DNA of 64,000 nucleotides from Halobacteriales archaeon YIM A00013 (GCA_025041195.1 JAKCFM010000001.1:744001-808000), one strand, 5' to 3'; positions 36,747 to 45,557 are shown, numbered from the stretch's first letter. Numbers and translations are program-made. Notes: generated by a model not told the origin, from the sequence alone.

Positions 36747-38165
36747 TCAAATTCTGAAGTTCCGATCGAGAATGGCAACGTCGGTGTCGAGGGTATCGAT
36801 TCGATTGAAGGTTGGTGGCGATATGAATCGTGAGGCAGCGCTCCGATCCTGACTTGCCCCAACGATAACGAGATCGTAGCTATGGACGTAGGTGTCGAGG
36901 AAATCTTCGATCGACGTGAGTGCAACGCGGGTTTCGACCATCGCCTCGATCGTTTCCGTGAGGTGGGCAAGCATCTCTTCGGCCGTGCGCCGGTGTCGTT
37001 CGTCACCGATGCAGTGGGCGACTGAGATCCCACCGGTGTGACCGACGAGCCGAACCGCAAAATCGAGCATGCTATGGGCCACATCACTTTCTCGACGGAC
37101 CGTCACCATCACACGATTCCAGTTCGTTCGGTCGTCAGCTGACCGGTGGACGAGAACGTCAGTGTCGCCGTTGAACAGCTCTCTGATGAACGGTGAGAGC
37201 GATCCGTATCTCGTCTCGAACGGGACCGCAATGAGATCACAGTTCGTCTCGTGTGCCGTGTGGATCACTGTTCGGGCGGGACTTTTTCCCGCACTCGCCA
37301 CGACCACCTCGCACGGGACCCCAATTTTCGTCCGAATTTTGCTCGCTCGGCCTTCGAGGTCGGCCGCATACGCACTCACGGCGCGCTCCTGCGAGGACTG
37401 TTCCGAGTCGCTATCGTCTCCGTTTTCGATCGACTCGTCGTCAGAGAGCTTCAGTAACACCACCTTCCCCGCGTCGTGTGCGCTTGCCAGTCGGGCACCG
37501 AGCATCGCCGTCGCGTTGGCGTGTGGCCCGCGCATTGGGATCAGGACGTGGTCGTCTCCCTTCGTCGATTGGTAGAGATACTGTGCGCGCTCAGCGTACA
37601 CCTTGCGACGCCAGAAGTAGAACACCACTGCAACCAGCACGCTCGAAATCGCAATACTCAGCACGTAGATACCAGCTTCGTCGGGCGTGTTGGTCAACAA
37701 CACCAACAGAGCGGTCGAAAACGCAGCTGAGAGCTCAACGTCTAGCAACCACGTCAGCACACCCGTCATAAAAATCGACAGTGCGGCGCCAATCGGCGAC
37801 ACGGTTGCAACGTCGTTTGCGACCGGGAGCCAGCCGAGATGGCGAACCACAAGCGTCAACCAGCCACACAGCGCTCCGATGGTCAACCCGCCAACGAGAT
37901 TCACTGGCGTCGAATACTTTCCTTTCGGGTCGGAAAACAAGGTGTGCGTCCCCGAAGCCAACGGCGGAAACAACAAAAATGAAAGTGCGGGATTCACATG
38001 CGAGAGAAATGTCACAATTGCAAGGAGGAGCGGAATAACGAGCAAGCTCGTGAGTCGGATCAGGTTCCGCGTCGTCTCAATCCAGGCCCGGAACTCCTGG
38101 AGCTCACGCCGCTCAAAGCGACGAGCACGACGAAAAAGCGACACCACAGAGTGCAACAAACGCAT
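36747..38165 (-). CDS. HPP-family membrane protein fused to two UspA-like domains
   Basis: 472 residues. After a basic N-terminus come four to five helices of the HPP family (FLLFPPLASGTHTLFSDPKGKYSTP is the signature region, read with care). Two Rossmann-like universal-stress-type domains follow: DDHVLIPMRGPHANATAML and VMVTVRRESDVAHS start them, and CDLIAVPFETRYGSLS and YDLVIVGASQDRSAAS are the nucleotide-loop regions. In bacteria HPP proteins are linked with nitrite uptake. The fusion suggests a membrane protein regulated by nucleotides or stress signals. Gene stands alone. Confidence 0.85.
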   Translation of the reverse strand: MRLLHSVVSLFRRARRFERRELQEFRAWIETTRNLIRLTSLLVIPLLLAIVTFLSHVNPALSFLLFPPLASGTHTLFSDPKGKYSTPVNLVGGLTIGALCGWLTLVVRHLGWLPVANDVATVSPIGAALSIFMTGVLTWLLDVELSAAFSTALLVLLTNTPDEAGIYVLSIAISSVLVAVVFYFWRRKVYAERAQYLYQSTKGDDHVLIPMRGPHANATAMLGARLASAHDAGKVVLLKLSDDESIENGDDSDSEQSSQERAVSAYAADLEGRASKIRTKIGVPCEVVVASAGKSPARTVIHTAHETNCDLIAVPFETRYGSLSPFIRELFNGDTDVLVHRSADDRTNWNRVMVTVRRESDVAHSMLDFAVRLVGHTGGISVAHCIGDERHRRTAEEMLAHLTETIEAMVETRVALTSIEDFLDTYVHSYDLVIVGASQDRSAASRFISPPTFNRIDTLDTDVAILDRNFRI

Positions 38166-38206
38166 ACCAGTTCATTCGGCGTGCGCCCGAAAATCCGTTT
38201 TGCTAT

Positions 38207-38938
38207 TTAAAGTGTCGTAACGGCATCAAGTGTGAGCTGAATGGCTCGTCCGACGTTGTTCTGTGCCTTTTCTGGCAGCTCGTCCTCCTCGGTCTCGCCC
38301 TTTTGTGTGCCTTCGACGAGATTGCCGTCAACAGTACAGATCGCTCCGGCCGAGAGCCCCTTTCGGCGGGCCAGCGTGAACAGCGCTGCTGCCTCCATTT
38401 CGACGGCAAGCATGCCTGCGCGCTCCCAGGCAGAGACGTGTTCGTCAGTTTCCGCGTAGAATGCATCATCGGTCACGATCGCGCCAGTGTGGATCGTCTC
38501 GTTGTTGTCGCTTGCCGCACGCTGGAGTGCGTTCACAACCCCAACATCGGCAACGGCCGGGATCGTTGGATCTTCGTATCGCTTCGTCGTTCCCTCTGCC
38601 TTCGCGGCTGCGGTGGCGACGATCATGTCTCCGATCTCGATCTCGGACTGCAGCGCTCCGATCGTGCCGACACGAACGAACGTTTCGACACCAACAGCCG
38701 CGAGCTCTTCGACAGCAATCGTTGCGGATGGCGAACCGATACCCGTTGAACAGATCGTTAGTTGTCGGCCCTCATAGGTCGCGTTCACAACGCGGTACTC
38801 CCTGTTTTCCGCCACGATTTCAGTGTCCTCACAGTAGCTTGCGATCCGGTCGACGCGACCGGGATCACCGGGAACGAGTGCGATATCAGCGACGTCTCCA
38901 GGCTCGACCAACAGATGTGGCTGTTTTGCGCCAGTCAT
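38207..38938 (-). CDS. udp: Uridine phosphorylase-like nucleoside phosphorylase
   Basis: 243 residues of the NP-1 family. VPGDPGRVDRIASY carries the phosphate-binding glycine and Arg, STGIGSPSATIAVEEL the ribose site, and VEMEAAALFTLARRKG the Glu-Met-Glu that contacts ribose. It splits uridine or a related nucleoside with phosphate to ribose 1-phosphate. It lies next to a PfkB kinase and near deoC; together they make a nucleoside-breakdown set. Confidence 0.9.
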   Translation of the reverse strand: MTGAKQPHLLVEPGDVADIALVPGDPGRVDRIASYCEDTEIVAENREYRVVNATYEGRQLTICSTGIGSPSATIAVEELAAVGVETFVRVGTIGALQSEIEIGDMIVATAAAKAEGTTKRYEDPTIPAVADVGVVNALQRAASDNNETIHTGAIVTDDAFYAETDEHVSAWERAGMLAVEMEAAALFTLARRKGLSAGAICTVDGNLVEGTQKGETEEDELPEKAQNNVGRAIQLTLDAVTTL

Positions 38939-38977
38939 ACGACGTGTTGTAGATCACAGGGAAAACGGTTGTCGAAA

Positions 38978-39895
38978 TCAGCCATCGAGCTCGGCCGTGG
39001 AATCGAGCGTACAATCGTCGGCTCGGACTGGCTGTTCGTCCGAACCACGCTGTATCGATTCGAGCAGCTCCCAGCGCAGGGTTGCTCGCGTTCCCGAGTG
39101 CTGTGCAGTGAGTGCGCCACAGGCGTTTGCAACCTGCAGTGCACCCTCGAATCCGTGTTCGGGTGCGAAGAGCCAGGTCACCACAAATCCGGCCGCAAAT
39201 GCGTCGCCAGCACCGGTCGAATCGACAGCATCGACGGCGTAGCCAGGATGCGTGACGGTTCGGTCCCCGGTTTCGACGGTGGCACCACCTTCGCCGAAGG
39301 TACGCACCACAACACAGTCGTCCGGCACGTCGATCTGCTTGCCTTCCTGTCGGTTCAAAAATAGTAGATCAGTGTGTTCGAGTGTTCGCTCGTACGGCCG
39401 ACCGGACGATCGCCGGCCCGGATCGAAGCTCACCGTGAGGCCATGCTCAGCTGCGAGTTCGGCGAGCACGGCAGCCGTCTGCGGGTCCTGGCCGGTGAGA
39501 TGGAGATGTTCACCACTGGTGACGGTGTCGGCAGCTATGGCGGCCGGATCGAACACTTCGTTGACGCCATCCGTGCCGAGGACGAACGCTTCGCCGTCAG
39601 GTGCCACCACGAGATACTTCACCGCCGTCTGGCCGTCGATGATCTGCAGACTAGCGGTATCGACGCCGTGGGCGGTGAGTTCGTCCTGTGCAGCGCGGCC
39701 GTTTGGATCAGTACCAACGCTCCCGACTATTGCTGGATCCGCCCCGAGTTTTGTGAACGCCACGGCTGCGTTCGCTGCGCTTCCGCCACCACCACTGTTG
39801 CGCGACCGAATGGTGGCCTCACTGTCAGCAGATGGTAGATGATCAACGTGGAGTGTAACGTCCCAATTGACGTGGCCAGCACAGATGACGCGCAT
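38978..39895 (-). CDS. PfkB family carbohydrate/nucleoside kinase
   Basis: 305 residues of the ribokinase fold. GGGGSAANAAVAFTKLGAD is the first PfkB signature and DSTGAGDAFAAGF the second, with the catalytic Asp. GHVNWDVTLHVDHLP fits the substrate lid. Haloarchaeal PfkB kinases beside nucleoside phosphorylases have been proposed to phosphorylate nucleosides or sugar phosphates in pentose bisphosphate pathways. The ATG at 39895 (MRVICAGHVN) is preferred; upstream codons start with a poor match. Confidence 0.88.
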   Translation of the reverse strand: MRVICAGHVNWDVTLHVDHLPSADSEATIRSRNSGGGGSAANAAVAFTKLGADPAIVGSVGTDPNGRAAQDELTAHGVDTASLQIIDGQTAVKYLVVAPDGEAFVLGTDGVNEVFDPAAIAADTVTSGEHLHLTGQDPQTAAVLAELAAEHGLTVSFDPGRRSSGRPYERTLEHTDLLFLNRQEGKQIDVPDDCVVVRTFGEGGATVETGDRTVTHPGYAVDAVDSTGAGDAFAAGFVVTWLFAPEHGFEGALQVANACGALTAQHSGTRATLRWELLESIQRGSDEQPVRADDCTLDSTAELDG

Positions 39896-39952
39896 ACGTT
39901 GAGGATTGCCGACCACGGACAAAACACCTCGTCTTTACATCGTCTACCTGCC

Positions 39953-40801
39953 TCAGGATGCGATCGTAAACAGGACGATATTGTGGATCCCTGGTCCGAG
40001 ACCGACAGCAGCGACGACGGCGAGCAAGAGATTCCCCTCCGACGGCGATTCCCTGACGTACTCGGCGAGCACCCAGATAACAAACACCGCCAACAACAGT
40101 TTCACGCCAACGAACAGCCAGACCCCCCCAAGATCGATCAGCAGCCGCGAGAGTGGCGTCTGTTCGCCAAAGCCCAGCTGTGTCATTCCGACCGCGGTTG
40201 AGACGCCATCAAGCAGGTGGCCAATCACCACAAGGAGCCCAGGTCCGCCTGTAACCCTGGTAATGTCGGGCGCTACCTGCCGTATGACTGCCCACACCGC
40301 GCCGCTCGCTAGGATCGATCCACCGACGGCGATCGCAGGCCACGCAATCGAAACCGGTGGATGCGCAAGTGTGGCCTGGACGGCGAGCATGCCGACACCG
40401 CTCAGGACGAGCAGTCCGATTACTCCGATCAGACCGGGCGTGCTCCGAACGGCGTACGTTTCTGGCTCTCGATCGCCAAAAAGCACCAACAGGGCACCGA
40501 CCACGACAAACACCGTGAGATACACGATCGGGGCGGTGGTGAACGGGCGGATGAATGCCGGCAGCCACTGGACCTGCGAGAGTGCATACAGCGTTGCGCC
40601 GGTGGCCATCCACGGCGTGAGTGCGACGACGAGTGGTTGTGTAATTGCCGGCGGGCGCTTGAAGAGCCCCCACAACACACCGAGTGCAGCGCCGACAACA
40701 ACGAGCAGATATTTCGTCGGCGGCAACTCGAAGCCTGCTGGCAGTAACAGCGGTTCCATCACTCGTGTGATCAGTGTCGCCAAAGAAATGGCTACCGACA
40801 T
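39953..40801 (-). CDS. DUF63 family membrane protein
   Basis: 282 residues with about eight helices. The family signature region [25 protein letters not shown] is present as a stretch with HLLDG and the charged FGEQTPLSR, and [13 protein letters not shown] closes the protein. DUF63 proteins are archaeal integral membrane proteins of unknown function. It is divergent from deoC, with only 45 bases between the starts. Confidence 0.85.
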   Translation of the reverse strand: MSVAISLATLITRVMEPLLLPAGFELPPTKYLLVVVGAALGVLWGLFKRPPAITQPLVVALTPWMATGATLYALSQVQWLPAFIRPFTTAPIVYLTVFVVVGALLVLFGDREPETYAVRSTPGLIGVIGLLVLSGVGMLAVQATLAHPPVSIAWPAIAVGGSILASGAVWAVIRQVAPDITRVTGGPGLLVVIGHLLDGVSTAVGMTQLGFGEQTPLSRLLIDLGGVWLFVGVKLLLAVFVIWVLAEYVRESPSEGNLLLAVVAAVGLGPGIHNIVLFTIAS

Positions 40802-40846
40802 CCGCCGAGCGATGGACGTAACTCAGTAGCTCCATTCAGTGGTCCT

Positions 40847-41479
40847 ATGACTGCATTTCCAGAGCGTATCGATCACACCGTTCTCGGCGTGGAAACGACC
40901 CGCGACGATGCAATCAGGGTTGTTGAGCAAGCCCAGGACTACGGCATGAATGCCTGTATTCCACCCTGTTTCGTGGAGTCGATACAGACCGATGTGACGA
41001 TCGCGACCGTCATTGGTTTTCCCCACGGCCAACACACGACGCACACCAAACGCGCTGAAGCGATCGAAGCCTACGAAAACGGCTGTGATGAGCTTGATAT
41101 GGTACTCAACGTCGGTGCGCTCCGGGCGAACGAGTGGCGCACTGTCGAACGCGACATTGCAGCCGTCGTTTCTGCGGTTCCAATTCCAGTGAAAGTCATC
41201 ATCGAGACCGCAGTGCTCTCCGACGATGAAACGCATCGTGCCTGTGCGATCGCAGCCGACGCTGGTGCGGCGTACGTGAAGACGTCCACGGGATTTGCAG
41301 ACCACGGCGCGACAATCGACGATGTCGAACTCATGAGCGAGTATCTCCCCGTAAAAGCCAGCGGTGGAATCGGGTCGTATGAGCGGGCAACAGCGATGCT
41401 TGATGCAGGTGCCGACCGGATCGGTGCCTCAAGTGGTGTCAAAATTGTCGAAGCGTATCTGGCAACGGTTCAGGAGTGA
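40847..41479 (+). CDS. deoC: Deoxyribose-phosphate aldolase
   Basis: 210 residues of DeoC, which splits 2-deoxyribose 5-phosphate into acetaldehyde and glyceraldehyde 3-phosphate. [15 protein letters not shown] is the family start, [12 protein letters not shown] the conserved Asp/Asn region, and [10 protein letters not shown] contains the Schiff-base lysine. [13 protein letters not shown] forms the phosphate site. Its stop is 32 bases before the cobalamin adenosyltransferase start. Confidence 0.95.
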   Translation: MTAFPERIDHTVLGVETTRDDAIRVVEQAQDYGMNACIPPCFVESIQTDVTIATVIGFPHGQHTTHTKRAEAIEAYENGCDELDMVLNVGALRANEWRTVERDIAAVVSAVPIPVKVIIETAVLSDDETHRACAIAADAGAAYVKTSTGFADHGATIDDVELMSEYLPVKASGGIGSYERATAMLDAGADRIGASSGVKIVEAYLATVQE

Positions 41480-41511
41480 GAGTCAAGGGAGTTGGCACCG
41501 ACGTCTGCAGT

Positions 41512-42045
41512 ATGAAGATCTACACCGGCAGAGGTGACGACGGGCTGACTGATCTCCGCGATATGACTCGGGTTTCAAAGACGAATCCACGTATTGCAGC
41601 CTACGGGACGGTCGATGAGGCAAACGCCCTCATTGGGACGCTTATTCCGACGGAGTACGACGACGTCGACGAACGGTTACAGGCCGTCCAAAACCACCTT
41701 CATATCGTGCAAGCAGACTTTGCAGATCCGAATGAACAAAGCGATGGCCCCCGACTCGAAGCGGAGCAGGTCGAAACGATCGAGTCGTGGATCGACGAGT
41801 ACGACGCCGAACTTGAGCCACTGGAGTCGTTCATCCTCCCTGGCGGCAGTGATCACGGAAGCCGGCTCCACCATGCTCGGACGGTCGTCCGCCGCGCAGA
41901 ACGCAAGGCGGTGGACCTGGCCAGCAACGAAGCGGTGAACGAGCCAGCAATCACGTATCTCAACCGACTTTCGGATCTGCTGTTTGTGATGGCCAGAGTC
42001 GTGAATGATCGGAACGGGGTCACAGAGCACGCTCCAACGTATTAA
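41512..42045 (+). CDS. pduO: PduO-type cob(I)alamin adenosyltransferase
   Basis: 177 residues. MKIYTGRGDDGLTDLRD is the ATP-binding N-terminus, RIAAYGTVDEANALIG the conserved helix, and FILPGGSDHGSRLHHARTV with VRRAERKAV holds the catalytic arginines. NRLSDLLFVMARV is the last signature. It attaches the adenosyl group to B12 and pairs functionally with btuCDF at 27486-30502. The gene starts at the ATG 41512 rather than at the upstream in-frame codon. Confidence 0.93.
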   Translation: MKIYTGRGDDGLTDLRDMTRVSKTNPRIAAYGTVDEANALIGTLIPTEYDDVDERLQAVQNHLHIVQADFADPNEQSDGPRLEAEQVETIESWIDEYDAELEPLESFILPGGSDHGSRLHHARTVVRRAERKAVDLASNEAVNEPAITYLNRLSDLLFVMARVVNDRNGVTEHAPTY

Positions 42046-42155
42046 AAGGACAGACAGGTGCTGCCGACTGAAGCAGGAAACACCCGACAGCACGCGATTC
42101 CCACTGTCGTTTTCGATCGATGCTCACAGCCCGGGGTCTCGATCCAGGCCGTGGT

Positions 42156-42171
42156 TTTAGGTTGGCCTAAA
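42156..42171. promoter_or_regulatory. DtxR/SirR-type palindrome without a gene
   Basis: TTTAGG-TTGG-CCTAAA, a perfect dyad of the kind used by the DtxR-family iron regulators of haloarchaea. It sits between the pduO stop and attL, with an AT-rich tract after it. The only reading frame downstream is 16 codons (42174), so there is no gene left to control. Confidence 0.55.
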
Positions 42172-42303
42172 GATGGATAAGTGTTTTGGCATCCCTCGGA
42201 TTTCGGCTGCGTTGCTCACTTGAGCGCAACTATCAAAAAAGTAAACAAAAGCCAGTACTGTGGCTCAAACTACAGTAGAGAATGTGGATTACACGCAAAA
42301 TGC

Positions 42304-42320
42304 AGTGGGTTGGGGCAGAT
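42304..42320. repeat. attL, 17-bp direct repeat
   Basis: Identical to 49176-49192 (sequence AGTGGGTTGGGGCAGAT). The flanking bases differ on both sides, so the repeat has clear limits. Confidence 0.85.
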
Positions 42321-42331
42321 ACCGATTTTCG

Positions 42332-43429
42332 TCATTCGTCACCACCCCCGTCAAGCCCAAGACGATCCAGGTGTTGCCGCCTGCGCTTCTCCATCTCCTC
42401 CATGTGATTCGGTTTATCGTAGTGCGTCTCGATGACACGCACTGAAGAGTTGACACGCTTGGAAACTACGTCAGCAGGAACGCCTCTATTGCGTTGCCAT
42501 ATGATCGATCCTGTCCGAACCTGGTGCGGACTCCGCGAGGATGGACATTGGCTCGCAGTCGCTTGAACGAGATAGTCACATGACTCTGGATCTTCACCGT
42601 GTGGACACTGAGAATAATGACATGGGACTGTAGCGAGATACATCCATGCCCGAATTGTGTTCGTAACCGGCCGCCCATCCTCGCTGGCTAACAGAGGCAC
42701 ACGACCGTAGTCGTCGTGTACTCTGTGTCGATTCGTTCGGATGTATTCGTCCAGAATATCGCAGGTATCTCGGTTGAGTCCGACGACACGCTCGCCGTCT
42801 TGTCCGTTCTTTAATGGCGTATCTTCTCGTGGCTGATGTTCGAATCGAACGCATTTACTCCCGGAACTATAATCCTCCAGATCAAGCGAGCGAAGTGCAC
42901 CCAATCGAGCACCTGTAAACCAGGCGAGTTCGAGCAGTGCGTGATCACGTGAGGCTCGCTTAGTCGGTGACGCTCGATAGTGATCGATGAGTTCGATTGC
43001 ATCGTCTGGATGGAGTTTTGTGTCGTCTACCGCTGCATCCCGTGGCACATCCGGCGGATCTACCTTCGATGGAAGCGATTCGTCAACCAGCTCAACCTGT
43101 GCACAGTATTCGAGAAAGCCTTGGATTGTACCCATCTCGTGACTGAGTGTCACTGGCGCGAGCTCGCGGTTGCGCCTCTGTGTCTCGTACGTCTCGATAT
43201 CCCATCCCGTGAGTTCTCTGAGTGTGTCGATCCCCTGCTCTTCGCAGAAGTCGATGAAGTGCTTGAGACGGTAATGGTACGACGAAACCGTCGATTCGGC
43301 TTTCGAAACCTTGAGCTTACTAAGCCACTGCTCACTCGCCTCACGTGGCGAAAGATCCGGTATACGATCCCCACCGTCTGGAGTACCAGCGACCGTAAGC
43401 GTGTATGTCCCTGCGTTGGATTCACTCAT
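42332..43429 (-). CDS. Tyrosine-family site-specific integrase
   Basis: 365 residues of the XerC/phage integrase family. An N-terminal SAM-like core-binding domain (SEQWLSKLKVSKAESTVSSY) precedes the catalytic domain with Arg175 in FTGARLGALR, His302 and Arg305 in SPHQVRTGS, and Tyr337 in ETHYDKP. A four-cysteine insert (Cys270, Cys275, Cys284, Cys295) just before the HxxR motif probably binds zinc, as in other halophile integrases. The ATG at 43429 overlaps the stop of the upstream 29-residue gene (ATGA). It would drive integration into, and excision from, tRNA-Val. Confidence 0.95.
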   Translation of the reverse strand: MSESNAGTYTLTVAGTPDGGDRIPDLSPREASEQWLSKLKVSKAESTVSSYHYRLKHFIDFCEEQGIDTLRELTGWDIETYETQRRNRELAPVTLSHEMGTIQGFLEYCAQVELVDESLPSKVDPPDVPRDAAVDDTKLHPDDAIELIDHYRASPTKRASRDHALLELAWFTGARLGALRSLDLEDYSSGSKCVRFEHQPREDTPLKNGQDGERVVGLNRDTCDILDEYIRTNRHRVHDDYGRVPLLASEDGRPVTNTIRAWMYLATVPCHYSQCPHGEDPESCDYLVQATASQCPSSRSPHQVRTGSIIWQRNRGVPADVVSKRVNSSVRVIETHYDKPNHMEEMEKRRRQHLDRLGLDGGGDE

Positions 43430-43515
43430 ACGACACTCACCACCACAGTGAGAATCGACACTACACCGAGCAGTACGAACCACCCAATCCAGAGCAGTTT
43501 GTCGAACGAGTTCAT
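43426..43515 (-). CDS. 29-residue single-helix membrane peptide
   Basis: A frame of 29 codons. Residues are polar at first (MNSFDK), then a hydrophobic helix from LLWIGWFVLLG to the C-terminus VVVSVV. Both ends are locked to neighbours: its ATG overlaps the stop of the DUF4258-like gene by ATGA and its stop overlaps the integrase ATG by ATGA. Such double coupling is hard to explain by chance. It may be a holin-like or anchoring peptide, but no function can be shown. Confidence 0.6.
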   Translation of the reverse strand: MNSFDKLLWIGWFVLLGVVSILTVVVSVV

Positions 43516-43823
43516 ACGCTCACCTCCCGATCACCGTGAACGCCAGGCGCGTACGCCGTAATTGCGACTGGATCGCCAGCACCGAAGCCCACCACAAGCC
43601 GCCAGCGAACCCCACGAACATCATTCTCATAGAGCAGTGTGGAACCTCGACCTGGAGTTACCTCCCCGTGCTTGATGCACGTCTCTACCACCTCACTCGT
43701 GATCGACGGATTACGCCGTCGCTTGAACCGATCGACGAAATGCGTCGTTGGACGAATCTCGCGAGGATTGCGTGGTGGCTTGTCTGTACCTTTCTGCGGT
43801 TTCGTATTTCTGCTATCTTGCAC
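43512..43823 (-). CDS. DUF4258-like small protein
   Basis: 103 residues if the GTG at 43823 is used; the frame continues upstream without a good ATG. The pattern THFVDRFKRRRNP - ITSEVVETCIKHGEVTPG - LLYENDVRGVRWRLVVGF - VAITAYAPG resembles the DUF4258/BrnT-like toxin or nuclease fold (small alpha-beta with basic face). It is first in a chain of overlapping genes leading to the integrase. The N-terminal part is basic and low complexity. Function as a toxin is inference. Confidence 0.5.
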   Translation of the reverse strand: MQDSRNTKPQKGTDKPPRNPREIRPTTHFVDRFKRRRNPSITSEVVETCIKHGEVTPGRGSTLLYENDVRGVRWRLVVGFGAGDPVAITAYAPGVHGDREVSV

Positions 43824-44046
43824 TTGTATTGTAGACGAGGTAACGAACGACCGACGAGCACAGCAGAGCAACGAATTTAACCCCAGTGAACCTAAGATCC
43901 ACCACGGATTGCACCCCCATGCGTGCTCGTCGGACAACCTGCGTGTTGTCTCCGCACGCAAGTGTGTCCGTATTTGTCAGTGCTTGACGAACGTGACTCC
44001 GGCCAAAGAATCGACGTTCGTCAAGTAGACCCTCACATATCGTGAG

Positions 44047-44178
44047 TCACGTCTCTACTTCGTCGAGCAGCGCCTGCACCGCCTCGTTGTAATCGCCCAG
44101 CTCTCGATCCTGCTGGAACGCCTTGAGGCGATCGCGGACAGATTTCTCGACTGTGAGTGACGTAATTGGTAACGTCAT
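44047..44178 (-). CDS. 43-residue ribbon-helix-helix/antitoxin-like protein
   Basis: 43 codons with ATG and TGA. MTLPITSLTVEKSVRDRLKA starts a strand-helix pattern and RELGDYNEAVQALLDEVE the second helix, as in small VapB/RHH-like DNA-binding antitoxins of haloarchaea (DUF7557-like, unverified). It is 223 bases before the DUF4258-like gene, in the same direction, and the two could be an antitoxin-toxin pair. A cluster of palindromes lies 134 bases upstream. Confidence 0.6.
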   Translation of the reverse strand: MTLPITSLTVEKSVRDRLKAFQQDRELGDYNEAVQALLDEVET

Positions 44179-44311
44179 GAAATTGGTTTTGAGATGGAAG
44201 GTTAAAAGATGATGGGTTCATTCTCACAACAGATTGTAGATATTTGTACTGCGTGTAGTGATGTGAGCTACCAGTGCGAAAGTGCGAATTCGGACGCGTT
44301 GGAACTTACTA

Positions 44312-44351
44312 AGGTTAACCTGTTTACGGTAAACGCGCGTCATACTGTATG
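44312..44351. promoter_or_regulatory. Cluster of three palindromes, possible operator
   Basis: Three perfect dyads follow one another: AGGTTAACCT (44312-44321), GTTTAC-G-GTAAAC (44322-44334) and CATAC-T-GTATG (44341-44351). They lie in non-coding sequence upstream of the antitoxin-like gene and downstream of the cysteine-rich gene 44440-44667. Confidence 0.5.
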
Positions 44352-44439
44352 ACAAAATGTGGTTACTTAGTTATTAACGAACTCAGATGCCCTGATAAAT
44401 GGCGAGGCGAAGCCGGCTAAGACTACGCCTACAGCCCGT

Positions 44440-44667
44440 TCACGGCCAGCGAAGGCTAAATGGCAGTTTGAACGCCTCGCTATCTCTTGATCGTTCGCCA
44501 CAGAAATGCCCGACACTGCACCGGAGTATGGTTCTCTCTGCTGGGTTCGTGCTCGACCGTTCTGTGTGGATCGAGCGACGGCACCACGGTTTCACACACT
44601 CATCAATCGGTATCTCAACGCCATCACGACCGATACTTTTCTCTACGTTAGGTTCGTTAGCATCCAT
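44440..44667 (-). CDS. Small cysteine-rich element protein
   Basis: 75 residues from ATG 44667 (MDANEPNVEKSIGRDGVEIP). The middle has CVKPWC and, after a polar stretch, CSVGHFC, two cysteine pairs that could bind zinc. The C-terminus is basic (SLRWP). I do not recognise a family; codon use is ambiguous and a frame of similar length exists on the other strand. Confidence 0.4.
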   Translation of the reverse strand: MDANEPNVEKSIGRDGVEIPIDECVKPWCRRSIHTERSSTNPAERTILRCSVGHFCGERSRDSEAFKLPFSLRWP

Positions 44668-45084
44668 TGGTGTTCTCCTCGCGTAAGCGAGCTGCATGAC
44701 ACCACCTGTTCGGATGTTCCAGCATCCGGACGCTTTCGCGTCGTGGCGATGTCAATCAACACCACACAACACTGGATCAAAAAGCTGTCTCTTGGTAACT
44801 AACTGGACAGTGTAGACTGTGTGGACAGTTTCGAAACATGCTGTAGTGAACCCGTGTTTTTATAATTCAAGTACCGCCCGGAGAGTGAGCCGACTCCCGA
44901 GGCGATCGAGGCGAAGTGCATGAGATTGTTTTTTGAAAATAGCTACGCGCGCGTTGGGCGTGTCCGAAAAGTCCGAAAAGACGAACTCGTCACCGGCCGG
45001 CCGTCGACGATCAAGGCGAGTGCCATGGGCTGATTGTTTGTGAAAGCAGCTCGTCGACGGCAAACGTGTTCTCTCGTATCCTAT

Positions 45085-45275
45085 TTTGTGGGGTAACAAT
45101 CTTACCCCATAGATTGAGATAGCTATCCATTATCCAAAGACACGTACCCACAATACACCAATAAGAGGCAAAAATCTCCTATTATAGTAGCCGATAGAAG
45201 CTATCTCACCACATTCTGATTGGTTTGTTTGAGAAATAAAGGATAATACATACTCAATCAGATACGTTCTCAGCA
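45085..45275. other. AT-rich palindrome cluster, candidate element origin
   Basis: Between the first and later repeats lies an AT-rich stretch with TGGGGTAA-CAATC-TTACCCCA (45089-45109), the 10-base palindrome GATAGCTATC (45118-45127) and GATAG-AAG-CTATC (45193-45205). AT-rich DNA with dyads beside repeated blocks is typical of replication origins. No gene is present. That it is an origin is inference. Confidence 0.4.
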
Positions 45276-45557
45276 ATCGCCACCTCTGTTATGGCAACCG
45301 ACGCATGGGGGTTGTTTGTTATCAACCGCTTCGAACGACGGTAAGCCAACGCCAGCCGTCGATTCGTACTGTCACTACAATTCGAGCCAACTACTCTGTT
45401 CGCGCAATCCCATAGCCTACGCGCGCGTAACCCTCTACGAGAACTACGATAGAGCAATCGCATGGGGGTTGTTTGTGAAAGATCGAGCCGACCGTCCATG
45501 AGGTTCGAATCGTCCATGAGGTAGCACCGTGAGCGAACTGATCGAGGCGCACCCCCT

